Shown: positions 13,140 to 25,689 of the stretch, piece after piece | Layout of the letters: every line of letters starts with the position of its first letter | How positions within the stretch are numbered: the stretch's first letter is position 1 | Assembly: GCA_918026815.1 (NCBI GenBank) | Contig: CAKJVC010000049.1 | Span: 248,001-312,000 of the forward strand | Reading direction: 5' to 3' | Length of the DNA stretch: 64,000 nucleotides | Source of the DNA: Chalara sp. BL73 | Taxonomy: Eukaryota > Ascomycota > Leotiomycetes > Helotiales | Notes under the pieces: model-generated | Databases searched by the model: none | The model's input: only the letters and a program-made list of their open reading frames with translations | Told to the model about the DNA's origin: nothing | Translations under genes and position numbers: made by a program

Positions 13140-14162
13140 CTACAAGATGATGGCAGCAAGACCGGCAGCAGCGACAGCAACGAAACTACCTTGGTTCTTG
13201 ATCGCAGCACCTGTGATTTGGATAGGCACCTCACTGGTGGTAGTGGGAGCAACAGGGACTTTTGTAGCTGAGGAAGCCACAGAAGTGCCTGAAATCTGCG
13301 GTTGCCTATCAGAAATATGTGAGATAAGTGTGTCCGCAGGTGGCGCAGGAGTGTTGGCTGGTGGTCCAGAAGTGTCGGTTGGTGGTGATATAACCTCGGT
13401 TCTCTCTGCTGGTGGTGTAGGCTTGGTGCTTGCAGGATGAAGAATATATGATGTCAGCTGAGTGCAGGGCTAAAAGTTGTTAGCTTTAGTCAGACGACAT
13501 TAGGGAAGGGACATACGCAGTCAGTGATTGTCAAAGTTGTCTTCGAACTGATCGTGTATGTCTTGCTGTTTTGGGTGATAGTTGTTGGGGCTGGGCACTT
13601 TAAGTGTCAGTTTTGCGTCAGACTGGTCCGAGAATCAATACTTACATAGGTGGTATAGGTCTTCACTGTCTCCGTTGTAGTGACTGCCCAGGAGGTTAGC
13701 ACATTCAGTGGCAAAAGAACGGGATGCTGCTTACTCCAAACTGGAAGAGGCAAGGTGTAGTTTCCCTTGGGTGGGGGAGGAGCAGGGTAGGTTGTTGGCT
13801 TCGGTGGAAGCTTTGGTTTGGTAGATACATAGGTGCAAGGGCAGTCAGTGACGGTAATAGTCTGCGACTCGGTTGCCTGAATTAAGTAAATTATCAATAT
13901 TCATGCAAACAAAGGCAAACCCATGACGAACAGTATATGTCTTGGTACCATAGGTGAAAGTGGTAGGCTTTGGGCAGTAAGCTGCAACGCAGTGTTAGTG
14001 GCCACTCTTAGTATTCTTGAAGAACTGCCATTGCCACTCACTGGTGTAGATATCTGTGGTTACGGTGACGGCAGTTTGGGTTTCGTTCCATCCAGGGCCC
14101 CAGGCACTTGCAGTAGCAATGAGGCCAAAGGCGGCGACGGCGATAGACTGGACAGCCTTCAT
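13140..14162 (-). CDS. GPI-anchored cell-wall protein, ccg-6-like
   Basis: Secreted wall protein of the fungal clock-controlled-protein-6-like type. Model: complement of 14042-14162, 13932-13981, 13735-13876, 13646-13683, 13517-13597 and 13140-13469, giving 253 aa with five introns of 47-60 nt. The signal peptide is about residues 1-20 (MKAVQSIAVAAFGLIATASA). Two repeat units follow, each with a YCPxPTTxT stretch and, about 20-30 residues later, a T(I/V)TDCPCT stretch, so cysteines come in conserved spacing. They are separated by a Pro-rich linker. A Thr/Pro/Ser-rich stalk follows, and the protein ends with a hydrophobic Ala-rich tail (VAVAAAGLAAIIL) typical of GPI attachment. Six exons in 253 aa is unusually fragmented, and the exon borders fall near repeat borders. 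The family is inferred from motifs; the exact role in the wall is unknown. Confidence 0.8.
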
Positions 14163-17100
14163 CTCGTTTGAAAAGGACGGCAACGGCTGTGGTTCTTCCG
14201 GAGTGAGAGCTTAGATGAGTAGCAGTCTACATCAATAGCAGAACTATTGTAACGCCGAAGAGCGAGTGCCGAATGATTATAGGATAATAGAAAGAGGAAA
14301 GGAGATGAGAGGAGGGAAACAGGAGATAGGAGACGGGAGGGGCAAATATTTATTAGCACCTTGCCGGTGGACTACTATGTTTTCCGGATTGGGGATATTG
14401 ACAGTTGTTGACCTGACAGGAAAGCACGACCCGCGTTGCCAGCAGGGAGAAATGAAAGTCACAGTTGGATGGCAAGTTAACAGCAGAAAAAAAAAAAGGA
14501 AATACCACACGATCACCATTGATTATTGTAAGTTTAAACTCTTAACAACGCCCGGCCCCAAGAATCCCTCCACCTCGCAATACCATGTAACTCTAACTCT
14601 ACACCAGTCCACGCGACCTCCCTAGTATGTCCTCAGAGCTAAGGTAGGTGCTGCTGCTACTCACGCCGTGAACACTTCCTCAGTATTGATAGAAGATCAT
14701 GTGGGGGAAAAGCCCTCCGCAAGAACATCGAGCTTCTCTGCGAGTCAACAAATCCAAGATCTTATAAAATGATAAAAATAATAGTGACACAAGATTTCAC
14801 CACGACGCGACATCAATGTCAGATAGCTAGGTTGGGTATTCAGGCACACACCAAAACAACCCCACACACTTTAAACGTAGGCAGGAAGCATGCATGCACG
14901 AGGCGTAAGCTAGAAGACAGTGTCCACAAGCTTTGGGATGCAGTTTGTCTTTGGTTGCACATCAAGCTATTTGACCCATCAAGTCGCTTGTTGTTGCCGC
15001 CCTATCGGTATCTCTGCGCCATGACTCGGCCGCTTGTCAGCAAAACCGCTCTTCGGCCAGGCTAATCCCGCGTGTGAAGATGCAATAAACTTAGACAACG
15101 GTGGATTGGATTGCGGTGAACATTTTCCATAAATATTGAGCGTATAACGAAGGCAAAGGTCATTGTTCAGAATCGTTGATGCTAATCTCATGTGAGCATA
15201 AGAAGTGCTGACACAGTTGTTGTCACCTGGATATATATCTCGACACAAAAGAAGAATAGAAACCAGCGAAAATGCTCTAGCTCGACGACAGAGAAAAGTT
15301 CACACTTATTATTTGAATATTTGGGCTGCAGCTATCGTTAGAGGAGGGTGAATCGGATGGTAAAGTTTGATTTATCTCCTATACAACGCCCTTATTTCCA
15401 TTGGATTAGGCAAGCCCTTGGACTTGTTCAGCAGTTTTAAAACACTAGAGTCGGTTGATAGAATTTACTGAAGGAAGTGCCAAGAGTCAGGTCTGGAGAT
15501 ATTGGAAGGGCCAATAAGAAGAGTATTGCGATCAAGGTTACGCTAATAATCTAGACTACGGCTTCGGAAAGTTACCGGCATATGCAAATTATATGATTAT
15601 GTTAGCCGGACGAGAGCTGCTTCAGAGACCAGGTAAGGCAGCCATGTATCGGCAAACACAAACGAACGGACCGACAAGAAAATGTCCTCCATCTGCTTTC
15701 CTTCCTTGGATGCGAAGCGCTCGGGCTTGAAGGCTTTTGTATCTTTGTATACCGCTGGATGCCGCTTCATAGATTAAGTGTCGTGATAGGCGATGGTGCT
15801 GCGCTATTATTTCGCTCATCTCTTAGAGAATGTACCTCATGGCGGGGTGGGCGCTGCAAGAATGACATTACAACATAGATGCCACCTTCAAAGACCCATG
15901 GATAATGGCAATCTCTATCTCGTTGTCTCTTCGATGATGGGCCGTTGAAGGCGATGGTGGCCGATCCGTTCCGATACCACGCTCAGCTTCGGTCGAACTT
16001 CCAAGAAGACATCGAGACTGAGCATCATGCTCGAGAGAGGCACCGCCATATCATACATGCTGGTTGTTTGCTGGTTGTCAACAACTTTGCTGCGGAGGTG
16101 GGTGCTCACAGCACGAGAGGCTGCAATAAAGCCTGAACCTCTGCATAAGAAGTTATTATACCTTTTGATCCCACCAGGTTCGATCCCTCGGGGCTACTTA
16201 CCGAGAGACGCCAAGAATATTGACTGCGTTAGAGGACTTGCAGCTCCATTAAGTCCATATTATTAACGTTTCCAATTTTGAGCGTCGGAACGCAACCCAG
16301 GAAGCCAAAATGCCCACACTTGGGTCCTGCTTCCATGTAATGGTCGTTCCATACCATTGGAAGTTTGCAAGACTTCCGATTTCCCTTGAACTTTCTCATA
16401 GGCCTCCTTCACCAAGAATTGTCATCAAACTATGTCTTTCGTTAGCCTACCTCTAGCAGCAATACTTACGCAGAACCTCCTAGTTGGCATTAAATGATAA
16501 ATCTGCTGCATATTCTGCCAATCTACACCGGAAGTGCCCGTTCCAGGTGTATCGCTTCGCCAAATTTATTTTCGTCCCTCAGATAATCGCATCTATCTTC
16601 AAACAACGGAATACCTCCAACATTGGTCGCTCTGGAGTGACGACTTGGCTTGGATACATTTGTGGCCGCATTGGGACTCCTCTATGTTGCTTACGCATGT
16701 TCTGCCGGACAGCCTACATGGTCTCCATGGTTTCTCTTTCATAGCAGAGAGTGCATGTGCAGGTCCACTTTTCCAGCTAAATAGATACTACGCTGCACTC
16801 ACGACATCGGTAATAAGGCTGCTCATTCAGTTAGTGGTTTACTATTCTTGTATTAGCTGTTAATTTGAGTTGGTAAATGCTCCTTTCAAGATAAGTCTTC
16901 TGTGGAGCTGAGTGCTTCGAAAGGGATCGTCTGGGAGAATTTATTTTTGCTATTGGCAAGATCGTAATTAGGAGTTGTCGGACCGCTTGCAGACGGGCGA
17001 TTATCCATCTGGCTACCGGTTTTGCCTCCATCAACGCCACTCAACGAAAACACTATTTCGGACCGAAAAAGTGGGAGGCGCTTGTTCGCTTGTCAACGCC

Positions 17101-18699
17101 AAATTTGTGAGTATTGTACGAGACGAGGCAGAATGTGGTCCTTGCTACTTCCATTGCTATGAAATAAACATTTAATGAAAAAGCCAATTGGCCACATGGT
17201 GGCGGCTTGATGCTGAGAACGCATAAAGAGTTGAATGAGCGGTTGCAATCTGCAAAAACAATTCATGCGAGTGCTTCACACAGGTTATTGTCAAGCTTTA
17301 AGAGGCAGAGGGTTCCTCAATTGAGAGGAGAAGGCAGTATTGCTGGAACTGTAACATGGCTTCTGCTCTAGATACCACAGCATATCCAGCCTATGCGCGA
17401 CGGGAGTATATGGAGTCTATGTACCCCGCCTTCAAAATCCTGTCATCCTTCGAGACTAGCAGAGGAGCTAAATTTGCTCAACATACTTGAGCCCTCCCTC
17501 TGCTAGCATTGAAAGCCCACAGTGATTGTTTCCTGTATAAGCGAGGGAGTCTAAAAATTGGGCACAAAGATTTCTAGTCTGAGAGATAAAAGAATCTCCT
17601 TACTACGAAGTTAGATTTTACACAACTTCTTCAAATTTCGCAGCCCATATATGTTGCATCACGTGAGCATGTATAATCTCTACCAACTACATACCTTGAC
17701 AGGTCATAAGATCTCAATGGAGAAAAATACATATAGGTTGCGAGACAGAATGAAAGCATGATTGAGTACAGGCAGAAGAAGACATGCAGAGTAACCAGTA
17801 TGTTTCTTGGTGATGCTTAAATGACCTATGCTGAGGGGATTTGTCATATGCTTCTATCATTAATTTTATGCAAGCAGTGTGATAAACGTGCATAAAAGAT
17901 GGCAGCACCATGTTTTGTGGCCTGGCAGAGCCTTCCACCATTTTTCCCGATGTGGTCATCCCGCAGGACCGATCAGCGACATCTAGATGCCGTGGGAAAT
18001 ATCCATTATTCATCAAGGAAAAAAAGAAGGTAAAAAAAGGACGCTGCTTACGCCTTCCTTGTTTTGCTGAGCCCACCAATACCAATATCGATATCGATGA
18101 CAGTTCCACCAGCCTGCACCGGAACGCTGGCCCCCGGGCGTCTCTGCCCTCTCACTCTCTCTAAGGCACATACAGTACGAAGACCGAAAGCATGAATTGG
18201 TAATGCGCACAGGGCTAACGGGAGTCCTATCTATGGACGTCGGCACAGTATCCGGATGTTTAGACCAGTTCCCATCCTTTTTGGTGCCAGGTTTCTCGGC
18301 AGATTTGTTGAGCACGCGAGTGACCATGTGAAAGATAATATTGCAACCTCTGATGGGTGATTGAGGAACGTTTCTTTACTTCTAATCCAGAATTGAAAAA
18401 AAAATTAAAAAACTAAAAAAAGAGTGCTACGGAGCAGTGGTATATCATAAACTCAATTCGTCGTTCATGGCAAGCGTGCCATCAACCAATTCTGCGTCTT
18501 TGGAATGCAGTGTATTACTGCTGAGTGGAGTTGTACGGTAACAATCGATGGACGATACAGTACGATAGCAACGGCGATCATTAGCGATTGGCGTTTGTCC
18601 TCCCGAGAGTCCAGTTACTGGGAATTGGGTGGCATTTGCGCCCGTCAATGGAACCACCATCATGCCTGCGTTGGGCCTTGGCACGAAAACTTGATTCTT

Positions 18700-18713
18700 G
18701 GGGGGGGGGGGGG
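18700..18713. repeat. Homopolymer G14 run
   Basis: Fourteen consecutive G on the plus strand. Nearby A-rich runs (about 18885-18905) make this a low-complexity patch. Confidence 0.9.
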
Positions 18714-19280
18714 ATATTCTTTTTCCATCCCATGAGTATGAGAGTTGAATTTGGGTTATTTTCAAAAGTCAAATTTCAACTTCAATTCAAATTCACCTCG
18801 TCACAACTCCCTTTTCATTCGTACTTTCTTTCTTTCTTTTGCCAAAAATGATTTACATGGATGTGTTGGCAAGAGGCACTCAACCAAAAAAAAACCAAAA
18901 AAAAGAGGGCCCCCAGCCAGGACCGGGACGGTGGTGCCTGGCGATCGAATCGGGTACCTGACGATTTGATGCAAGGGCCAGCACAGAAAACTTGGAACCC
19001 CCCAAGCGAACGCTGCAAGTGATGAGAACATGTGTTTCTTTGCCGACATGCTTTCTTCCATTTCATTCGAATGTCATTGTTTTCTTCTGCAGTCCTCCCC
19101 TCCCCCCAGCAAATGCGCGATTTATGTGATTTGGTCGTTTAGGGAAAAGAAAAAGGACTTTACTAGGAAGAACAACGTGCATGTTGCTGAGCTGTCAACC
19201 ACACATGTCATCACTCATCATTTCACTCGTTGAGTTGTGGTGGTGCTGGCAAATGCTGTGTACTGACAAGGTAAAGATTC

Positions 19281-19325
19281 CGTGAGAGAGGAAGAGAGAG
19301 TGAGAGAGGTGTGTGTGTGTGTGAG
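19281..19325. repeat. GA/GT microsatellite
   Basis: Purine-rich GAGAG tracts run into an uninterrupted GT repeat of about seven units. Confidence 0.85.
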
Positions 19326-20129
19326 CATGAGAACAATCATCAGCACTCTCAACTTTGTGCTTACGGCGAGGGCTTCACCCCCAAAACAGACGTCAAAAAG
19401 TCAATAACATCAGCCGCAGCTCGGTGATCATCCCGATGCTGACTCGCAGAGGAATCCCGGGATTGCTGACTGCACATTAAAAGGGTAAGGAACAAAGATA
19501 CTTGGACCTGCAATGCGCTTCATGATTGATTGGATTGGAATTGGAATTGTATCACTATTGATTGATTGTGAATTAGCGAGCGGGCACTTTGCTTATCGAT
19601 AAAAAATCGATCAATGTAACCTGCGCGCGCCACCCTTGGGTGCTGGGAATCCTTTCCACAGCCTCAATCGTCGACATTTCACCAACAATTACGGTGCACC
19701 ACCACTTTTGCCATTGCCTTATTCATGGCTATTATTGGAATGAATACTGGCTTGAAGGAGTGCCAACCGCATGCCTCACTGAAACCAACATTGCTGGTGC
19801 TGCTGCTGGTGAATCACGAAGGGCGAATGGATCAACTTTGACTAACTGACTGTCAACGGTTATTATTAGGAGTACCGTCAATCAAGCAACAGAGGAGCGG
19901 GGGGCTGGGCAAGTGTCAAACATTCACACACATACACTTGCCGACTTTCTCCAAGACTCTCTCTCTCTCTCTCAGGCTTTTTTTCTCCAAGTCGTCAGCC
20001 GTCGCCAGGTACATCCAGAACACGTTTTTGGCGGCCCGTTAGTGTGCAGGAACATCGTGGCCCAGGCCCAATCAGCGTCTGAGCGCAAACCTGTCTCTTA
20101 CCTCCTCCCCTCCCCCCCTGGCACGGTAC

Positions 20130-20158
20130 AGTAAGTATAGTAGTATACTATACTTACT
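20130..20158. repeat. Perfect inverted repeat (13-bp arms, 3-nt loop)
   Basis: AGTAAGTATAGTA, loop GTA, then TACTATACTTACT, an exact reverse complement of the left arm. It lies about 840 bp upstream of the secreted-protein gene start. Cruciform, regulator site or transposon footprint are all possible. Confidence 0.85.
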
Positions 20159-20670
20159 ACTTAACTTTACCAGAAACAAACTTTGGGTGTGCCCTGGCTA
20201 GCAGAGGTGGAGTCCAATTGGGGCAAAACATGGAGCAAGGGTCCTCGTCACTCTTTCAGTAAAATTACTAACATTACACTAGAGCTGCACCCATCTGGCC
20301 GAGGTAGGACCTTGCTTTTCCTCCCTTTTTGCCCTTTCTCCCCCCTTCTTTCCTTCTTCCTTGTCACCCTAATTTATGGGTCGGTTTACTACTCAACCCC
20401 CCCCTGGCTGCTCCCTTCACCCCTGGCCACGACGTGAATCATGAACCAGTGGGACAAAGCCTATTGTTCTGGATGCTTTTTTCTCTCCCTCCCTCTTTCT
20501 CTTTTTTTTCCACGCCGCCCCTGTCAAACCATGCTGTGTGTTGGATCCATTCAAGCCAAGTGGTGAACGCCGCCCTTTTCCTTGATAGCTGACCCTGCTC
20601 TTTACTTTTCCATACAGTAGTTTTCGATAGCCCGTGGGTCGAGTGAACCACTGCCCCCCTTGGGGTTCTA

Positions 20671-20691
20671 ATATCTTATAAGTATATGATC
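20671..20691 (+). promoter_or_regulatory. TATA-like element of the secreted-protein gene
   Basis: A TTATAAGTATAT stretch sits in a GC/CT-rich setting, about 320 bp before the ATG at 21000, followed by CT-rich leader sequence of the kind common at strong fungal promoters. The transcription start is not known. Confidence 0.4.
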
Positions 20692-20999
20692 CTCCTCCCG
20701 ACTCCAAGCCCCAACCATTTTCTGTCACCAACAATCCTTTTGACTATTTCCGGATAACGTCGACAAAGTTTCGTTCCTTCCTTCATTGCAATCGATCTGT
20801 GATCGCATTCTATCCTTTCGGCTCAGCCTCATCCTCTACGGAATATACTACCAGCATCACAGCACTGTCTCAACGACTCTGGAACTTTGTTTACACAAGT
20901 CTCGACGACTCCTACATAAATTTAACAAGCAACCCTGCTCCAAGCAACCGCTACGCAACATCCTCACGTTCCTTCATCCTTTTGGATAACATCAACAAT

Positions 21000-21569
21000 A
21001 TGCAATTCGTCAACACGCTCCTCCTTGCAGCCACTGCGCTCGCCTCCATGGCTGCTGCTGTCAACACCGTCCAATTCATCAACCAGGACAGCACCACTCG
21101 TCACATCGTTTTCACTTCTCAAGAAGACATTGCCGCGGACAAGATCGACAACCTCGTCATTGGTGGCCTCGAGACCAAGAACCAGACCTTCCCCACCGGA
21201 TGGATCGGTAACTGGTACTCCTACAACGAGGGTCAATACCACGAACTCGGTATGCTAGGCGAGGTTCGCTTTGATGGCTGGAATGGTCTCGTCTTCTTTG
21301 ACGTCTCCGCCATCGTCAACTCCACCGACACTGAGGGTGTCAAGATACTGTACCCACAAGGAGAGAACCCAAATTATAAGTCCGCTACGGTTTCTGGCTG
21401 CCAAACTGATATCTGCACCAACAGATATAACGTCTGGAACGATGTAGCGACCAAGGCCACCCTCAACTCAAACCTTGTCTGCTTGATCGGCAACCTCGCG
21501 ACCACCGAACGCAAGCGTGGTGCAAAGGTCTATCCCCGCGATTACGTCCTCGGCAAGGAGTCTTTGTAG
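21000..21569 (+). CDS. Secreted BYS1/'DNase1'-family protein
   Basis: Single-exon gene, 189 aa. I chose the ATG at 21000 because it opens a clean signal peptide (MQFVNTLLLAATALASMAAA); the frame extends upstream without a comparable start. The mature part begins with a VQFINQDSTTRHIVFT strand, then a FPTGWIGNWYSYNEG segment and MLGEVRFDGWNGLVFFDVSAIVN, a layout I recognise from ascomycete proteins annotated as 'DNase1 protein' or BYS1-like (thaumatin-like fold). A C-x4-C pair (CQTDIC) and a further C near the end may form disulfides. No nuclease catalytic residues are evident, so the 'DNase' name should not be taken as function. Long upstream non-coding DNA with TATA and CT-rich leader hints at strong or regulated expression. 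Confidence 0.8.
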   Translation: MQFVNTLLLAATALASMAAAVNTVQFINQDSTTRHIVFTSQEDIAADKIDNLVIGGLETKNQTFPTGWIGNWYSYNEGQYHELGMLGEVRFDGWNGLVFFDVSAIVNSTDTEGVKILYPQGENPNYKSATVSGCQTDICTNRYNVWNDVATKATLNSNLVCLIGNLATTERKRGAKVYPRDYVLGKESL

Positions 21570-23073
21570 ATCTCTTCTATCTCTCTCTTCTTTCCTGTGC
21601 AACACAAGAGACGTCGCGCCGCTAGCGAGCTGCGATCGCCCCTCTTGTATTGCCATTTTATGTCACGGAAAACGATATTATGAAAGGCGGAATGGAAATT
21701 GGAAATCTAGAAGGGGCTAAATGGTGCAAATCACGGGATGGGAGATACCCTCTACGCTTCAAGCGGCCCTTCGGGCTTCGACCCACTCTCGTTTATATAT
21801 ATTTGGGACGGATTTACTGAAAATACCTTTAGATTCTCTGTATATATTGACATAAGGATTAGATATAGGTGGTAGGAATAAATTATAGATTTTGAAGAAA
21901 CACTTTACTCGTTCATGCGTCGTTGTCCAAGCGGGTCAGTTGTGTAGTGCATCCCGCCTGCTTTTGAGATCCAATAATACTTTATTACATTGACTCAATG
22001 TAATTCAGATTCCTGGACCGAACACTCCAGTCGCCAATATGCTCAGTTAGTCCCATTGACTCAAATAGCCTTGTTAATTTCACTGTTCATAGTCTTGGTC
22101 CACTGACCGCTACCGTCTCATGTTCCGACTGTAAAGCTCCACCAGCCGCGTCAACGTCTTCGTAAGTTCAACACAGTACAAGTACATCAGCTTACCCCTT
22201 ACACAGTATGCAGACCGAGAGATTTCGTAAACCGGGCCTGGCTCACCCTCAATTGTTTCATCCATATGCTTTGCAACAACTTACGATGCCGTACAATTGA
22301 TCCAAACCAATGTGGTGGCTATTTCAGAAATCCCAGGATGCACGGGCATGCTCCGGACGACAGGCATTCCTGTGAGATGATTTCGGTACCTGCCACGTCG
22401 AAATCCGGCGCTCATCCGATATTGCGAGATCCTCCTGTCTTGCGTTTGCGATAATAATAAAAAAACCCAAGGGAAAAAAATATGCGGTGTGTACTTCATG
22501 AGTGTATTATCGATAAGAGTGAGGGGTTTGCCAAGTGAAGGGTTCCTGTCAGTGCTGTGCTGCGGCATGGTGAGGGCCGGTTGGAAGGATGGGCTTTTGC
22601 TGCTGCGGATAAAATCCCCGAATAGATTGTGGGTTTGGTAAGTGGAAGGCGCTGATGAGGAAGTGGTTGCGAGGATACTCTGCTGTGAATTACTTTGATC
22701 GCGTAACATTTCAGTTTGCGTGTTTTCCGGTACTAAACAGGACGAGAAGGAAGATGGACCGAACCATATGAAGCTTATGAGATGTTTTTTGGTCACGTGG
22801 CAAATTTGCTTGCAACGGCTACACGTGTTTTCCTTCCTGTATGGACAACCTCTTTTTTCACAAGCGATCATTTTTATATACATCATCTCTGCGTGCATTG
22901 GAGTTTGAGATAGTGTAAGAGTTCACATGATAAATCATAAGACACCTCTTGTTTGATTTTTAGCTCAAGCTCTCAAATTAAGATTTGACAACAGGATTCA
23001 TCTCATTTCACCTACACATACAAGAATTCGAGTATAATAGTCAGTAGACAAAAGTGGCGTCACATCTCTCATA
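21570..23073. other. Convergent intergenic region, no gene seen
   Basis: 1.5 kb between the 3' ends of the secreted-protein gene and the P450. A 205-codon minus-strand frame at 22281-22898 has no domain, low-complexity content and no splicing support, so I do not call it. Confidence 0.5.
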
Positions 23074-24820
23074 TTATCTAATGTCCCTTCTTTCCATATA
23101 CACCTCTAAGCCTTCCTGCACTACAAAAAACGTAGCCTTTGCTCTCAGCTCACGGGTCGGATGCACAAGTTGTAAATGGTAGTCTCGCAACAAGCGTGGG
23201 ATCACCTTATTTATCTCTAGTAGTGCTAGGTTCCTCCCTATGCAGACATGAGCGCCACCACCAAACTATATTCCATTCGTTAGTACTCGAATTATTACTG
23301 TTTCAAGAACAATTAAAAAACGCCTACCTGAAACATGTATCTGTCTAAATTTGTATCCTTCTCAGCTCTTTCTAACCATCTTTCCGGTCGGTACAAATCT
23401 GCATCCTGTCCAAATATAGTACGATCTCGATGCAGGACCCAGCCATTAACCGCGATTCTCGTGCCTCCCGGGAATATGTAGCCGTCAAGTTCAAACCCTT
23501 CAGGAGGCACGACGCGTGTGATATTCAAACCAACTGCTGGTCTTACTCTCATGGCTTCTTTCAGGCATGCTTGGAAATAGGGCAGTGACTGTGCCTCACC
23601 CCAGGAGAGATTTCCTCCTGACGGGATAGTGCCACTCTTGACAGCGTCTTGAATTTCCTGGATTAGGCTAGCATATATTCGTGGGGACGACAGGACTAGC
23701 CAGAAGAAAGACTGCATAGTGGAGGCGGTAGAATCCGAACCCGCGAAGCTGCCATAGTTAGTTGATGCACTGAATGGAATATACAGTTCACGAAAGTGGA
23801 AGAGTCCAGCGCTTACATTGCACCGTGGGCTACAGCAAATACATCGCCTTCAGAGAAACGCTCAGGGTCCTTCAGGTGACCTTTGATCAAGCTTGCCAAT
23901 AGATCCTGTCGTCCATCACCACTTCTACTCAAACCTCCTTCTGTCTCAAATGGACGCCTCTTAGCCATTTCCTCAATCGCAAGTTTTGTAATCAGCGCAT
24001 TCTTCGTGTTTAGTTGCGGGAACAGCTTCCATAAAGGATTTCGTCGCAATACATGGTCTATCCATGGAATCTGGCCCACGATGCCGTTGTACCATTGCGA
24101 GTTGTCAATGGTACGAATTGCATTCCCAACATCCATCCCTTCAGATAGGAACCCAAAACTACGACTGAAGGCAACCTCACCTAGAACATCAAATGCAAAG
24201 TAATGAAGCCAATCTCCCAGATTGACCGAACGGTATCGTTGCTTGCCGTCCACTTTCTCCGTTGGTTCTCCAGTAACAACGAGATGTCTTAGTTTTGCCA
24301 CAAGAAACTCGATCGTATCATCGATAAAGGGACTTAATTGCTGCATAGCTGCCATGCTATATGGCACATTGGCGACCTTCTTCTTACGTGCGTGCACATC
24401 TTCGCGAACTTCCGTGAAGATGTCAGGATTCTCCGGCGGTGGAAAGACAGCGTAAAAGTCTGTCTTGTAGAAGTGCTTCCCGGCACTCAAGACTAGCCGT
24501 GCTGCTTCTGGAGAAGCTAACGACACTTCATTTGGTCCGATGCGGACAATAGGACCGAACCGTTTGTGGAGCGCGATGTGGTCGATGTGGGTGTGTGCAG
24601 AGGCAGTGGAGAGGACTTTCCATAGGCGGGAGCCCGATGCTAAGAATGGTCCCGGATAGCGGCGGAGAGGAGAGGCATACCGGTTGATGAGGAAGCGGAA
24701 AATAACAATCGCAGTAATGGCGAGGATCCAATGGGCTTGGAGCAGGGTCCAAAGATTGAAGACAATGGAATGTGCATGGGTAGTGTTCTCATCCATTCTG
24801 TTTGGGCGAGCGGCCATCAT
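23074..24820 (-). CDS. Cytochrome P450 (pisatin-demethylase-like group)
   Basis: Haem-thiolate monooxygenase, probably ER-anchored by an N-terminal hydrophobic helix (ILAITAIVIFRFLIN). Model: complement of 23817-24820, 23328-23748 and 23074-23265; introns 68 and 62 nt; 538 aa. The start is the MMAARP methionine; a longer in-frame extension to 24916 has no supporting feature. Visible are a proline hinge (RRYPGPFLASGSRLWK), the I-helix (AIFAGSDSTAS, spliced across the first intron), ExxR in LKEAMRVRP, a PERW motif (YRPERWLER) and the haem loop FGGGAHVCIGRN with ligand Cys at about 483. All key residues are present. The subfamily is judged by general resemblance only; the substrate is unknown. 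It is separated from the next intact gene by a dead transporter. Confidence 0.88.
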
Positions 24821-25689
24821 GTGAGGTATGCAGGTATTCGTCAGAGTTGAGTCCTCAGAAGGCCAGCAATCTATGCAGCTGTTGAAGCTGTTTGGTAACT
24901 GGTACCTTAACCGCAATGCTCAAGAATATGGACTTTTGTTATAATCCACAGCACAAATGCCGATTTAGTAGCCATGCCCCGAATATCTTGCTTTCTACTA
25001 TGCTTAACCGGCAACAGGTCGGTATTACTTCTATGCCCGAATGCAGAGCATTTGGTCGGCAATTTCGAGGCTGCTGAACCAATGAGGCAACTGCCGATAA
25101 TGAACTAAATGCGGCTTCAATTAGCTTCACTTTTGCTGTAAGGAGCATTATCGGGAGGAGAAAGAGGCATGTATGTGTATCAATACAGGGCGTCTAGTTG
25201 TCCAATATTAACGCGTAAGCTTGGTCTATGAATGAATGGAAGGTAGGCTAGAAGTCTTCCAAGCGGACCTTTCCTGATGAAGCTTACCTGACCAGATCGG
25301 GTAGACTGCTCTTTCACTTCATTAAATAAGTTTAATGATTTATTAGCTGGCCAAATTGGGTCCCATTCCCTCACTGTTCGCTGGATATAGAATCTAAGCT
25401 CATACACGTGGGATTAGCAAAAATGTGCTGTATCACGTGACACCGAGAATAAGTCTCCCTACGCAGCTGAGCATGAGCTCCTTGCACAAGGATTTATATT
25501 TCCATGCCTCTATAAATCCTTCCCATGATATAATAAAGACATATTATTTTGTTGAACAAAGTATGAATCTTGTCGATACGATATGGTGTACAGCAGTCGG
25601 CAAACAGCCCATTTGTAAGGGAATGTGCGTCCATATCGCATTCACCTTGAGAGAGCTTTTAAGTAAAGCATTCGAAGGGTTTTATACAT
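24821..25689. other. Intergenic region, no gene seen
   Basis: Promoter region of the P450 plus the 3' flank of the decayed transporter. A 75-codon minus frame at 25180-25407 is not recognisable. Confidence 0.4.

Larger units (their letters stand above)
14163..20999. other. Large gene-free region (6.8 kb)
   Basis: Between the divergently placed wall-protein gene and the secreted-protein gene. Open frames are all short and show no domain or convincing splice chain. It holds a G14 run (18700-18713), GA/GT-rich simple sequence (about 19281-19325), CT-rich stretches (about 19955-19985, 20300-20350, 20480-20510) and a perfect hairpin at 20130-20158. It may be an unusually large promoter or contain non-coding transcripts, but neither can be shown from sequence. 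Confidence 0.5.

Noticed and set aside
16181..16200. GGTTCGATCCC resembling a tRNA T-arm
   Set aside because: Flanking bases do not form the T-stem, and no acceptor, D or anticodon arm could be placed.
15915..17175. Several 60-110 codon frames
   Set aside because: No family resemblance and no consistent splicing; left as gene-free DNA.
22281..22898. 205-codon minus-strand open frame
   Set aside because: No domain, no signal peptide, irregular composition and no supporting splice or start context; likely chance.
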